From Tupaia tana (Eukaryota; Chordata; Mammalia; Scandentia; Tupaiidae), in assembly GCA_026018925.1 (NCBI GenBank), contig JAKSZU010000026.1, forward strand, positions 17,537,127-17,601,126: DNA of 64,000 nt, given 5' to 3'. Each line of letters opens with the position of its first letter. The first letter of the stretch is position 1. The notes beneath the pieces were generated by a model. The model was not told the DNA's origin. It did no database searches and saw only the letters and a program-made list of their open reading frames with translations. The position numbers were made by a program, and so were the translations under genes. Positions 33,420-43,900 of the stretch are shown piece by piece.

Positions 33420-33700
33420 ATTCATTTAGATGCCATCGGTTCAGAATTTTTGAATAATTCAGACAGTCTGGGATGGAAGTTTCCATTGTACAACTCCCTA
33501 CAAAAGAGGGAGTTCTGAACAAATTGATAATGCAAAGCAGACTGTTGGAGTTGAAGACGAAAGATCCTTGGGGTCTTCCGAATGGCGTTCACTAACAAGC
33601 AATTAATGGTTAATTACAAATTATTTCTATCAAATAATTAAGTGAATCCCAAGCAGTTCACCCTACCTGGGGAATAAGATGGCAGAGCAGCAAAATTACA
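33420..33700. other. AT-rich block with TAAT clusters
   Basis: Repeat-free. 'AAGCAATTAATGGTTAATTA' and 'AAATTATTTCTATCAAATAA' give several homeodomain-type TAAT cores in about 60 bp. Could be conserved noncoding DNA; no coding signal. Confidence 0.3.
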
Positions 33701-34119
33701 GGTTTTCTTTCCATCTGGGCATGTGCTCAAATTCCAGCTATGCAGCTCATGAACCTAAGTTATCGTATGTAAACTACTTGCTTCCCCTGAGCCTTTATTC
33801 TGACATATGGAAAAGTTTGCAGGATGGACATAAGAATTGGAACTCACATACATAAAGACATAGTTTCCAAAACTGTCCTCAGAGGATTTTAAGATGTTAA
33901 CACTTACTGCATGAAAAAAGGGGTCCATGTTGAATAAGTTTGGGATCAACTAGGCTAAGCAAGATGAAATGTGTTTGCTTGCTTTTTGTTTCTTTTCAGG
34001 TTCTATCAGAGCTTTTCATAATATATTTTATGTTGTAAATCTCCTAAAGGAGGATGATTAAGCAGTTTTTCCCATCAATTCCTTTTCTTAGGAATTTGTG
34101 AAATATCATGAAGTCTTTA

Positions 34120-34440
34120 TCTCTGTCCACAGCTGATTGGACCAAATGGAGGCACATGATCTGAACTGGACCAATCAGCTTTCCGTTCTCAGTATCTGGT
34201 ATTAGGACAAATTGACAGATGTGTGTTTGTGCCTGCATTACACAGGAATGGGGGTGGCCAAGTATCTCATGTGCAAGTGAGGGGAGAAAAACAGACCACA
34301 GAGAGGAGAGAGATGTTGACCTACTCAGAGAAGAGCAGATGAGAAGCTACACAAACCAGGAGAGTTGCACAAGGTTGTCTTCAATCCTGAATTTCCAGGT
34401 TCCTGATTCCAGGACCTTGTGAAGTAAACTTTGCCCTTGC
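34120..34440 (+). mobile_element. Possible LTR remnant
   Basis: 'AGCTGATTGGACCAAATGGA' and 'GGACCAATCAGCTTTCC' (paired CCAAT-type boxes), a purine-rich centre and a gene-free body suggest an old LTR. Family unassigned. Confidence 0.3.
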
Positions 34441-35247
34441 TTTCATCAACATACCTGAATGTTCTCCAATACATTTTTTTGTACAATTTATGGTAAATGT
34501 TTTCTTCCAACAACGATAACTTCCCCCAAATAACTCAATGCATTATTACTGGAATAATGGGTCAAAGAATGGAACAGCCTGATCTTAAACTGTAGCAATG
34601 TAATCTTTTATAAGGCACCTATTATGTGCCTGGCACTGTAAGAGTGTAACATGTCTTGGCCTACAAGTAGCACACAGTAGGATCCTCAATGTCTTAGTCA
34701 ACTGACACAGAAGGAATAGAGAAAAATATCCAGCAGAAAATGAGCATTTCTTAAAATAAAGTGGCTTTTGAAAAAAGATTGTTCAAGTAAATCCTTTTAC
34801 AATTTAATAACAGAAAATAATGTTGTGAAAAACTGCCAGGATGATGGGGTTAAGACTCATTATGTACTGAAAGAGCTTAAAATAAAAGACACCCCATAAG
34901 TACCAAGCGTTATAATTATACGCTCCTGTAAAGAACCACAGTCAATTCTCCTGGTGACTAATCTTCATTGTCTGTCAAGAACTGGAGATGGAGAAGTCAC
35001 CCAAGTGTGAGGCTGGATTGCCTAATTCTGGGGCCCAGTTTAAAGCTTCCTCTCCTGGTTTCCCCCCCGGAGCTTCCCTGTGTGACAACAAAGACTCCCT
35101 CCCAGATCATTTCTTTGTAACTCCCTCAAACTCTGCCTGGGAAGGAAAGCAAGAAAGCTAAATTAAAAAATATCAGAGAAGAAAATACATCAAAGATGAT
35201 GTGGAAAAAATTCAGCAGGTAAATTTCCTCATTAAAGGGTCTACCTG

Positions 35248-35278
<31 letters not shown>

Positions 35279-35300
35279 CATTTGTTTGTTATCTCATTAC
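34441..35300. other. Intergenic sequence with a TTA repeat
   Basis: (TTA)n at about 35251-35280. 34610-34690 has 'GGCACCTATTATGTGCCTGG', an old MIR/L2-type trace. No gene. Confidence 0.45.
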
Positions 35301-35304
35301 AAGG

Positions 35305-35420
35305 TAAGTCCAAGTTGGATAGGGATTATGTCTGTCCATCCCTGTTAAAACCAGGTTCTCTGAGAACAATACTGAGTGTATAGTAGGGATTCATTTACTG
35401 CTTGTTGAATGGATGAAGGA
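35305..35420 (+). mobile_element. L2 LINE 3' end
   Basis: 'GGATAGGGATTATGTCTGTC' and 'GTGTATAGTAGGGATTCATT' then 'TGCTTGTTGAATGGATGAAG' match the L2 3' terminus. Confidence 0.65.
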
Positions 35421-35506
35421 AGAAGATCAGAGTATCCTTTACTCTTACTCCACACTGATGTCAACTTGAGAGTTTGCCTGGAGGCCCAATATAAAAAAAG
35501 TATTCT

Positions 35507-35672
35507 GGGAACCAGCAGATGGCATAATGGTTACGTCGCTGGACTCCCATGCAGTTGACTGCAGTTTGGACCCCAGACCCGGCAATTTAAAACTCACATC
35601 AGGTGCATGCGTATGCATGCCCAAGATCCTGAGAGGAGAATGGAGGAGAAGGGGCCACTGTGTGGCCATTGG
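35507..35672 (+). mobile_element. SINE S1, 3'-truncated
   Basis: Head 'GGAACCAGCAGATGGCATAA' and body to 'GGGGCCACTGTGTGGCCATT', then sequence unrelated to S1. The CT tract, terminus and A tail are missing, so a later deletion or rearrangement removed the 3' half. Confidence 0.88.
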
Positions 35673-35689
35673 AAGCCTCTCACATGCTA

Positions 35690-36034
35690 TGGAAAATACC
35701 ACAACTGTGGTGAAGTTCAGAAAAGAAAAATATACTTCATTTAGGTTATGCCGATGTGTTTCTTTGTTCCTCCAATTGTCATTAAATGAAGACCTGGTAA
35801 GTACTAGGTTCATGGTAAGCACAGAGATGATAGAGTTCTATGTCTTCTTCAGCAGAAAGGAAATATGTTAAAATGATCTTTGGTGACTTACTGCATTCTA
35901 ACCCAGCACCATGGAATATATATCTAAGACATGCCACATGTATCATTTTAAATTTTCCAATTCTCACAATAAAAAGGGTAAAAAGTAACAGGTAAGTTGT
36001 TTTTTTTCAAGTTTAATGTTTTCTGAAAAAGTTT
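35690..36034. other. Intergenic sequence, no gene recognised
   Basis: Nothing assignable; a degraded MIR trace is possible near 35795-35820. Confidence 0.35.
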
Positions 36035-36210
36035 TTTAAAGATTTATTTATTTAATTTATCATTATTAACATTTCTTTTTTCAATTTGACCAGAAAGACA
36101 CAAAGATAAAGAAAGTAAGAAAGCAATCTTTCAGGTCTGGAACTTGAACCACAGTTGGCCATGGGGCAGGCAGTCTAGTGTGTTAACCACCATGCCACAT
36201 GCCAGCACCA
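36035..36210 (-). mobile_element. SINE S1, short form (first of a tandem pair)
   Basis: (TTTA)n tail, 'TTCAATTTGACCAGAAAGAC', purine stretch, and head with 'GGAACTTGAACCACAGTTGG' ending 'CCACATGCCAGC'. More diverged than its neighbour. Confidence 0.88.
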
Positions 36211-36217
36211 GGTAAGC

Positions 36218-36399
36218 ATTTTTAAAAAATATTTTTTAAAGAATTATTTTATTCAACTTTATTTATTTATCTAAATTTGACCAGACAGGGACAGAGAAAA
36301 AGTGAGAAAGCAAGCCACCAGGTCCAGGACTCGAACCACGGTCAGCCATGGGGGAGTTCAGTGCCCTCCCTTAACCACCATGCCACCTTCTGGCCCTAA
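36218..36399 (-). mobile_element. SINE S1, short form (second of a tandem pair)
   Basis: 'TTTATTTATTTATCTAAATT' tail and head with 'AGGACTCGAACCACGGTCAG'. Target-site duplication GCACCAGGTAAGC is exact at 36205-36217 and 36400-36412, so it inserted at the head end of the earlier copy. Confidence 0.94.
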
Positions 36400-36412
36400 G
36401 CACCAGGTAAGC

Positions 36413-36844
36413 TTTAATAATAAATAATTTACTTAAGTAAGTTATCCAGAATATTACCATTTGATTATGTAAGCAACATGAAAATCATCAATGAGACACT
36501 TCATATTCTTGTTTTCATTCCAAGTCTTCAACATCTGGGGTATATTTTATGCTCACAGTACATCTCATTTGGATGTTAAATTTTCTTTGAAAATTCTTGA
36601 TCTAAACTTTGTATTTAGAATTCACACAACTTAGAGTTGAAAAGTGTAGATTCAACACTAAAGTGTTTCAAACACTCTTAAAAGTTATCCAGTGGCTGGC
36701 GTGGATCAGCTTTTAAATTTGAATTTAAATTACTCAACATTAAATAAAATGAAAACTTCAGTTCTTTGATTAATGAAACTAGCCACACTTTACGGCATGA
36801 TAGCCATAGTGACTAGTGGTTAACATCTGGAGAGCTTAAATATA
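36413..36844. other. AT-rich intergenic sequence
   Basis: No gene or repeat recognised. Confidence 0.4.
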
Positions 36845-36923
36845 TTAGGTTGTCAGAAAAGTCGTAATGTATTTTTCTATATTTTTCTTTGCAAAATGTG
36901 TCATGACTTTTCCAATGACCCAA
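36845..36923. mobile_element. Mariner-type MITE, copy 3
   Basis: 79 bp from TTAGGTTGTCAGAAAAGTCG to 'GACTTTTCCAATGACCCAA', flanked by TA at 36843-36844 and 36924-36925. The longest copy, with an AT-rich loop. Terminal sequence shared with the copies at 24.9 and 29.9 kb. Confidence 0.88.
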
Positions 36924-36997
36924 TAGCCCGGTCTCATCCCTGCAGAAATTTCTACTAGTCTGGGTGATCTAAGACTACAAAAATTGAAGACAGGCAC

Positions 36998-37254
36998 CTT
37001 TTATTTTGTTTTTTAAAGAGGTTGCTGGGGATAGAAAGAGAGACAGAGATAGTGAGAGGGAAAAATGAGAAATTACCCTCCTCCCCAGGGAGAAAGGCTA
37101 AGCCTCAGTCCCAGCTCCTTCATTCTCCTCCTGGGATCCTGGACATGCACACACACTCGCCCAGCATGAGTTTCAAGCCACCAGGTCCAGGACTTGAACT
37201 GCCTTCGGCCACATGTGAGTCCAGTAAAGTAACCACTACACTATCTGCTGACCC
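36998..37254 (-). mobile_element. SINE S1, long form
   Basis: T-rich tail, a degraded terminus, 'GAGACAGAGATAGTGAGAGG' and head 'ACTATCTGCTGACCC'. Flanked by AGACAGGCAC at 36988-36997 and 37255-37264. Confidence 0.92.
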
Positions 37255-37554
37255 AGACAGGCACATGTTTTGCCCTCTGTTGTAACTCCTACTACATTGA
37301 TTAATATGTGACTGTGTCAGTAAATGATGGTTGAAAGAATGAATAAATGAATGAATGGTGGTGTTAGGACATTACAGAGGTTGGGGGGGTTAAAGAATAT
37401 TTCATAGAAGAAGAGACATTTATGATAGATTTGATGGGTAACTAGGAATCCATTAGACAAATAGCAAGGTAAGAACAGAGGTGTATAGGTGCTGAATTAT
37501 AAAATATTCCAATATGTTGTTCAGAGGATGGTATCTCTGTTGATTCATTTCACA

Positions 37555-37735
37555 AAATTAGGATGAAGTCAAACTTTTTCTGCATGTGTGTAAAATCACT
37601 TAACATCTCCTAGACTTGGTTTCTTCACCTATAAAATGGCAGCACTAATTTCAAAGGGTTGTTCAAGGATCCATGAAGAAATAGTACAGTGTGTTTACAA
37701 TTCCTGGTGCATAATAAATGATCCACAAATGTCCA
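37555..37735 (+). mobile_element. MIR
   Basis: 'ACTTAACATCTCCTAGACTT', 'TCACCTATAAAATGGCAGCA' and 'AGGGTTGTTCAAGGATCCAT' are the classical MIR core-to-3' sequence. Confidence 0.85.
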
Positions 37736-38700
37736 GTGTTAGTAAGAAGCCATTGTGGTAGGAGGGCAAGTGCTAGAGGTCCACCCCAACATCACTGCTC
37801 CCCTTTCTTAGTATCAGAAGCCTGAGTTTTATATGCTAGCTAAAAACCTAGTTCTTTCAGCCACCTTATAGCCAGAAGAAGCCGGGGAACTAAGTATCCA
37901 TCAATAAAGTTTATATGGAAATATAAACTTTATTGATAAAGTTTATATGTGGTCTTCTTAGAAGGATGTTTTCTTAGAAGGAAAGAGTCTTTTCCAGCTT
38001 TCTTCCTTCTGCTCTGAATGCAGGTGATGTGCTACAACTGGCAGAACAAGAAATTAGAATGCATCTGGGTTCCTGATGAGTAAAATAACTCCAAGCAAGG
38101 ACGACAGTAAGTGGTATTTCTCATCTTCCTTGACTTCAGTACCAGTTTATTGAAGTCCATCTCTTGGGACTAGCACATCATGGAACAGTTTGAAAAATAT
38201 ATTTTAAGTCATCTGGAGAGAACGCTGAGGTTCAGTGAAGACCACCTATAAACAGTGGTTTCTGACTCTTTGGGATACTGAAGGGGTGGTGGGATTCCAG
38301 GAGGGCCAATGGCTGTCTTACAGCTCCATGACTGGGCTCAGTCATCAGTTCGTGAGGTCAAGCAGACTGTAGGCGGTTTGTTGGCCAACAATAATGATTG
38401 CCTCACCATATGGTGTGGGTTTGTAACTTTTCTGCCATGCCTGCAGTTGCATGTTTATTGTGGTTCTCTTGCTGATTGTCAACTGACATTAGACACTAAA
38501 GAATGTTGCCCTGTCTCTCAAATCTATCATGGCTTCTCATAAACTGGTGTTTGTTGTGGCTGAACTAGGGGATGATGGGATTTTTTTTTCAGCTTGTATT
38601 TTTGGAGCAGCTGTTTGATGTCTGTCAGAGTGCATTTCCGTGTGTGTTTCTAAACCACTGTAGATAGAAGTTAAGTCAATAAGTGACTTCTTGCTATCCT
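37736..38700. other. Intergenic sequence with a perfect hairpin
   Basis: Contains the 17-bp perfect inverted repeat at 37900-37937. The rest of the interval is not assignable and has no coding signal. Confidence 0.4.
37900..37949. repeat. Perfect short hairpin plus direct copy
   Basis: Left arm ATCAATAAAGTTTATAT (37900-37916), 4-nt loop GGAA, exact reverse complement at 37921-37937, then AAAGTTTATATG again as a direct copy (37938-37949). The AT-rich perfection suggests a recent template-switch event. Confidence 0.9.
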
Positions 38701-38707
38701 TCAGGGA

Positions 38708-38729
38708 AACTCTCACTCTCTCTCCCATA

Positions 38730-38766
<37 letters not shown>

Positions 38767-38802
38767 GATGAGCACATAGACCCTCTGGCAAAATTTCTTT
38801 TA
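38708..38802 (+). mobile_element. SINE S1-related, 5'-truncated
   Basis: The CT tract followed by 'GATGAGCACATAGACCCTCT' and 'GGCAAAATTTC' is the 3' end of the older 'CTCTGGCAA' subfamily, lacking head and body. Confidence 0.75.
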
Positions 38803-38843
38803 AAGGCAGTGGATGGAAAGTTCTCAGGGACATGGGGGTAAGA

Positions 38844-38847
<4 letters not shown>

Positions 38848-38899
<52 letters not shown>

Positions 38900-38925
38900 T
38901 TATTTATTTATTTATTTATTTATTT
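38848..38925 (+). repeat. (TG)n followed by (TTTA)n microsatellites
   Basis: About 20 TG units (38848-38888) pass through TGTATGTA into seven TTTA units. It reads as Cys/Val then Ile/Tyr/Leu low-complexity peptide in frame and is not a gene. Confidence 0.92.
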
Positions 38926-39359
38926 CAAAAGACGGTTGCCTTTTTTCTGGCTCAAACCTCTCACATGGGACTAGTCTAGTGGATAGGAATAATGCTGGGC
39001 TAGTCCATCTTCATTCTCAAGGAAGCATTATGACTTTTCAAGTCTTGGGCAATATTAGCCAAGAACTGTTTATCTGTTGTAATTGTTGCATTCTTTCCAA
39101 GTTAAGGACATCTGTGAAGTGTTTTCTTGATTGCAAATATGGACTCTGTTTAGTTTGTTTGTGTGGTTGTTTTGTTTTGTTTTGTTTGCTCCATCTAAAG
39201 AATCACCAATGAGAAAAAAGGTCATTTAGAGGGAAGAGAAGTTCCCCTGACAAGAAATGAAGTATTGTTGCATCCATACTGTGTTCTGCATTCTACTCAA
39301 GGCCACATGTGCATTACTGGGTGATAGGAGCTGGTATAATGTCACAGGAACAACACAGA

Positions 39360-39500
39360 TTAAAATCAGACTGAGTTGTGCTAAAGTCCTGGCACTGCTC
39401 TTTCTAACTGTGTAAGCCTGAGCTAGTACTTGAACCTTTCCAAACCTCGGTGTCTTGTTCTGCAAATTGGGATAAGAGATAGTAAACAGTACTTGTAGGT
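39360..39500 (+). mobile_element. MIR
   Basis: 'CCTGGCACTGCTCTTTCTAA' and 'CTCGGTGTCTTGTTCTGCAA' follow MIR order. Confidence 0.6.
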
Positions 39501-39665
39501 TACATTTGTTGAATGTTTACCATGTACCATTAGCTTATGTGATCCTCATAACACATCTTTGAATTCAGTAATATCATTCCATTTCACAGAAAACCAAGAT
39601 TCATAGATAATAATTTGCCTAAAGTCACAGAATAAATGACAGAGACAGAAAAGGATGCTCATGCT
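39501..39665 (-). mobile_element. MIR, antisense
   Basis: 'CATTTGTTGAATGTTTACCA', 'TTCCATTTCACAGAAAACCA' and 'GCCTAAAGTCACAGAATAAA'. It abuts the sense MIR before it, so the two form an inverted pair. Confidence 0.72.
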
Positions 39666-39727
39666 CTCTTACTCTGGAGAATAGCACATAAAATTCTTGG
39701 GAAAATTAGCTGAGATGATTCAAATAA

Positions 39728-41215
39728 AATACTGCTTCTAAACCAAAAGCACAGGCAATAAATAAATATATAAATAAATAGGTGAATGGTCCTACATTAA
39801 TGTAAAAAAGCTTCTGTATGGCAAAAGAAACAATGCATAAAATGAAAAGGCAACCTATGGAATGGGAGAAGCTATTTACAAACCATGTATCTGATTAAGA
39901 GTTGATATTTAGGGAACCAGCAGTTAGCATAATGGCTATGTCGCTGGACTCCCACGTAGTCAACCGCAGTTCGCATCCCGGACCCGGTGGCTTAAAACTC
40001 ACGCTGGGCGTGTGTGCGTGCATGCCCAGGATCCCGAGAGGAGAATGGAGGAGAAGGGACTGCGTCGTGACCATCCCCCCTGGGGGGTGATTTCTCGCTT
40101 TCTGTCTCTATGTCTCTCTCTGTCTGTCTGTCTGGTGAGCGCATGCGCCCTATAGCAAAAACCTCTCAAAAAAAAAAAAAAAGAGTTGATATCTAAAATA
40201 TGTAAGGACTTTCTACAATAGAATGGAAGAAACAAATAAATAAAAATAATTAACCTGATTAAAGAGTGAGCAAAGAACCTGAAAAGACATTTCGGCAAAG
40301 AAGATATACAAATGACCAAAAGGTACATGAAAAGGTATGCAACATCACTAATTATCAGGGACTTGCAAACCCACACATAATAAGATATCACCTCAGATGT
40401 GTAAGGATGGCTATTATGATAAGTTTTTAAGATAATAAATGTTGGTAAGAATGTAGAGAAAAGAAAGCTTCATATACTATTGGTGGGAATATAAATTGAT
40501 ACAGTCACTATGGAAAAACAGTTTGAAAGCACCCTCAAAAAATTCAAAGTAGAACTACCATATTATCCAACCACTCCACTTCTCGCCAAACAAGTAAAAT
40601 TAGGATTTCAAAGAGATGTCTGTTCATTGCAGCATTATTCATAACAAACTAAGACATGGAAGCAATCTAAATATCCAGACAAATGAACGGATTTAAAAAA
40701 TGCTGTGCATGCATATAACATAATATATGCAGTGCAATAATATTGTTCAATCTTACAAAAGAAAAAAATATCCTGCCATTTGTTATAACATGGATAAATC
40801 TGGAGGACATTATACTAAGAGAGATAAACTAAACACAGAAGAACAAATACTATACCATCCCACTTTTATAAAAAATCTAAAAACTCTAACTCGTAGAGTT
40901 AGAAAATAGAATGCTGACTGCCCAAGCAGGGAGAGGGAGAGAAAATGAGGTGATTGATAAGGCTATCAGGTACAGAAATTGAGTAAGTCCTGGAGATCTA
41001 CTGGACAGCATAATACCTATAGTTAAAAATATTACAATGTTAGAGTAAAAATTTTGTCAAGAACGAGCACACTCATGTTAAGTGTCCTTATCACAAAAAA
41101 ATAGAAATAATAAATAAGAGGTGGATGCCTATTCCCAAACACATCAAGTTGCATATATTAAATGTGTACAGCTTTTTGTCTATCAGTCATGTGTCAATAA
41201 AGTGGATTTTTAAAA
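39728..41215 (+). mobile_element. L1MA-type L1 3' end, split by S1
   Basis: A decayed ORF2 C-terminal region from 'CCAAAAGCACAGGCAATAAA' through 'CAAATGACCAAAAGGTACAT' and 'TGGTGGGAATATAAATTGAT', then a 3' UTR ending 'GTCATGTGTCAATAAAG'. Stop codons and frameshifts abolish coding. The S1 at 39912-40180 splits it; its flanks rejoin the L1 collinearly. Confidence 0.88.
39912..40180 (+). mobile_element. SINE S1, young CpG-rich long form
   Basis: 'GGGAACCAGCAGTTAGCATA' head, 'GTCGCTGGACTCCCACGTAG' and an intact terminus. Target-site duplication AAGAGTTGATATTTA (39897-39911) and AAGAGTTGATATCTA (40181-40195) within the L1. Confidence 0.96.
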
Positions 41216-42134
41216 ATCCACCCATTTAAAAAGAAAAAGGAAAGGAATAAAGTGCTACCTCCTTGGTATGAAATACTCAAAATACTCAGATAGCAATAGA
41301 AATAAAATCATAAAGGGAAAACACACACACACATACACACACACTTCCACCTTTCAGAGCTAAGGGAAAAAGGAAGGTGAGCAGAAAGGAATTTCTAGAT
41401 AATGAGAACTTACCACAATGAAACCATTGATATTCAACATTGAAAGGTCTGTAGAAAGGAAGAGATTTGATGGAATATGATAGATGTGGGAAAAGACTGA
41501 TAAAGCCTCTATTCTCCTTAAGACCCTGGCCACAGAGGTATCAGGATGTGACATCAAAACATCAGCTCCCAGCGGGCTAACAGGTCAAGACCGTCAGGAA
41601 ATACCTGTGGGTCAAACTAACAGGTATGTGGACAACCCTCCATGTTGGATCCTATGACAATGAATAACTAATTATACAGCATCAAGCAGACACTTGAAGC
41701 TGAGCTTTGCAACTGATCCTTTCTTACTCCAGATTCCCAAAAGATATGTCACTTGCAGCCATGTAGGTGCAACATCATTTATTGAACCGCTGCTATTTTA
41801 TAGCCCTGATTTAGGTGCCGTGGGAAATAAGAACAAAGCCACCACTCCATCATAGTTCACAGAACACAAGTGGAGACCATTTGAAATCTACATGGCAAAA
41901 TTAAAAATGAGTGACATAGAGGTAAATTGCAAAGTATATGAATCACAAAACATTATCTATACATCAACACAATGAAAGAAAAGTAAAAGGCATTTAACTG
42001 ACTCTCTGGAATTTTTAACTGATCAGGATTCCTTTTTCCTCTTTTACTTTTACAAAAAAAATAACGGATCAAAGAAGTAAATGAAGATGGATTCAGACAT
42101 TAGTCAAAAGGGTAGTGCAAGGCATATTGGACCT
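41216..42134. other. Intergenic sequence with a small CA repeat
   Basis: (CA)n at about 41321-41344. No gene recognised. Confidence 0.45.
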
Positions 42135-42270
42135 CATTTTTGCATTTCTTTCTTGTGTTTGCAAGTTCCTTGAAGTCAGGGGTCACATTTTTCTTCCCTT
42201 GCTACATCCTCAGTGTCTAGCAGAGTGCATACCATTTCATAAGAGTGTAGTAAATACTGACTGAATACAT
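42135..42270 (+). mobile_element. L2 LINE 3' end
   Basis: 'CAAGTTCCTTGAAGTCAGGG', 'CTCAGTGTCTAGCAGAGTGC' and 'GTAAATACTGACTGAATA' are the L2 3' terminal sequence. Confidence 0.75.
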
Positions 42271-42555
42271 CCTGCTCCTCAAGTATATCCTAGATGCTTA
42301 ATCATTAAAGGAAGATTTCAGTTGTAATCATCACTGACCAAGGCAAGAAAAAAGATGAGGTGTGGTAGATTAAAGACGGCCACAAATTCTTTGCTATTAC
42401 TCCCACTGAGAAATACAACCCAACTCCTTTCCTTGGAATCTGAACTGATTTTAGTGACTCACTCGACCGACAGAATATGGCAGAAGGGACCTTCTCAGAC
42501 TTCTAAACTGTATCTTAAAGCCTAATCTAAGAATGTTCCAAGAGATCCAGGTGTT

Positions 42556-42781
42556 TTTTGTTTTTTTTTTTTAATTTATTCACTTAGTCCGTGAGTGGAA
42601 GAGAGAGAAACATCTCCTACAGGGTCCGCATGCCACAATTCATCTCAACCTCAGTCAGCCTAGATCATAGACATACCCATGCTAGGAATGCAGAAAGAGA
42701 CCTTGAGGTGCAAACCCCAGAACCTCCCATGTAGGTAAGCCTCATATAATACTGTATTACTGCTGTGCCACCATCCAGTCC
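42556..42781 (-). mobile_element. SINE S2
   Basis: T tract, 'AATTTATTCACTTAGTCCGT', 'GGTCCGCATGCCACAATTCA', 'CAGCCTAGATCATAGACATA' and right end 'ACTGCTGTGCCACCATCCAG', which reversed looks like a tRNA-derived 5' end. Confidence 0.7.
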
Positions 42782-42984
42782 CCTACCTTCTGAGTTCCAC
42801 TTGGATATTTTGAAACATTCTATGAGCCTTCAGTCACCATGGAACAAGTATACTGTGGATTCCATATTAAGGAGAAGCTACCTGTAGGCAGTTAGCAATC
42901 TTAGCTGAGCCACCTTCCAGCCATACCTTGCAAGGCACCAGAGAAGTAAAGTCATTTTGGACACCTCAGACCAAGGCTCAGAAA

Positions 42985-43148
42985 ATTATAGTCTCTGGCA
43001 CAACTAATCAACTCTGCTGTTCTAGTATGAAAAAAGTCACCCACAATACAAAAATGAGTGGTGTAGCTATGTTTCAGCAAAACTTTATTGACAATAACAA
43101 GTACCAGGCTGGATTTGACCAGAAGGCTATAATTTGCTGATCTCTGCT
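42985..43148 (-). mobile_element. hAT-Charlie-type nonautonomous element
   Basis: Right end 'TATAATTTGCTGATCTCTGC' and centre 'AGCAAAACTTTATTGACAAT' match, in reverse, the common mammalian 'GGTCAGCAAACTATGGCC' element. Inserted in the MLT1 LTR. Left boundary approximate. Confidence 0.68.
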
Positions 43149-43316
43149 CTAGATCAGCCCAAGTGACCTCAGTTAAGGCTGCATGGAACAGAAAAATCAC
43201 CTAGCTGAGCCCTGCCTAAATTTATAGCCAGAAAAATTATGAGTTATATTAAAATAATTGCTTTAAGCCATTCATTTTGGGGGAGTTTCTTATGCATCTA
43301 TAAATAACTAGAACAA

Positions 43317-43659
43317 AATCACTAGAATTCCTCCAAAATAGGGGTTGGACAAGGAGGCAGAGATAACTCTCAACCATTTCTCATAAGTATGACAGTTGCT
43401 ACAAGAAAGCATTGGAGAGAAAAAAATAGAGTCCCCCATCATCACCCAACATTGGACTATAAGAGGAAGCTATCCACAAGTAAGGAGATTTGAGCTAAGA
43501 GGTGTTGTAGATAGAGAAACTGATAATAGGAATAAAAGGTTGTTCCATGGTTGTAAAATGACCTTGTTGCACACTCCAGGGACACAATTCATGTTGGAGC
43601 CTATGCGAATGGGGCTGGTTATTATGGAGGTGGTTATTATGGTAGCCCTGGTTAAAAAG
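43317..43659. other. Intergenic sequence, no gene recognised
   Basis: Contains a small imperfect tandem, 'GGTTATTATGGAGGT', at 43614-43643. One frame across it would read Gly/Tyr-rich, but it is only about 30 codons and lacks support. Confidence 0.4.
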
Positions 43660-43890
43660 AGCAGGAGCCTATCTATTGAATAGGCTTTGGAGTTAGAAAA
43701 ACCCAGCTTGATATCCCAACTCTCTCTCTTACCAATTGTATGAGCAAGTTATCAATATTTAATCTTTCTGATGCTCGTGTTCCTCTCTTTAAAATAATAC
43801 TTAGCTCATAAGATGCTCATGAGAATTAAATAAGGATCAAATAAGTTAAATTTATGACATATAATAAGACCTTGATAAATTGTGTTTGAA
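43660..43890 (+). mobile_element. MIR, nearly full length
   Basis: 'GGCTTTGGAGTTAGAAAAAC', 'GTATGAGCAAGTTATCAATA', 'TCATAAGATGCTCATGAGAA' and 'TTAAATAAGGATCAAATAAG' cover head to 3' end. Confidence 0.82.
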
Positions 43891-43900
43891 TATATATTTA

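Larger units (their letters stand above)
42360..43316 (+). mobile_element. MLT1-type MaLR LTR with nested insertions
   Basis: Opens 'TGTGGTAGATTAAAGACGGC' and 'CACAAATTCTTTGCTATTAC'. Closes 'AATTGCTTTAAGCCATTCAT' and 'TAAATAACTAGAACA', the usual MLT1 ends. S2 (42556-42781) and a hAT element (42985-43148) lie inside. Solitary and noncoding. Confidence 0.8.

Noticed and set aside
24861..36923. Reading the short inverted repeats as bacterial-type terminators or a CRISPR-like array.
   Set aside because: The host is clearly mammalian. The copies are kilobases apart, flanked by TA, and have transposon-like termini.
43560..43653. Short Gly/Tyr-rich frame ending in a stop (about 30 codons).
   Set aside because: Upstream stop, no start in good context, and a local GGTTATTATGG tandem explains the composition.
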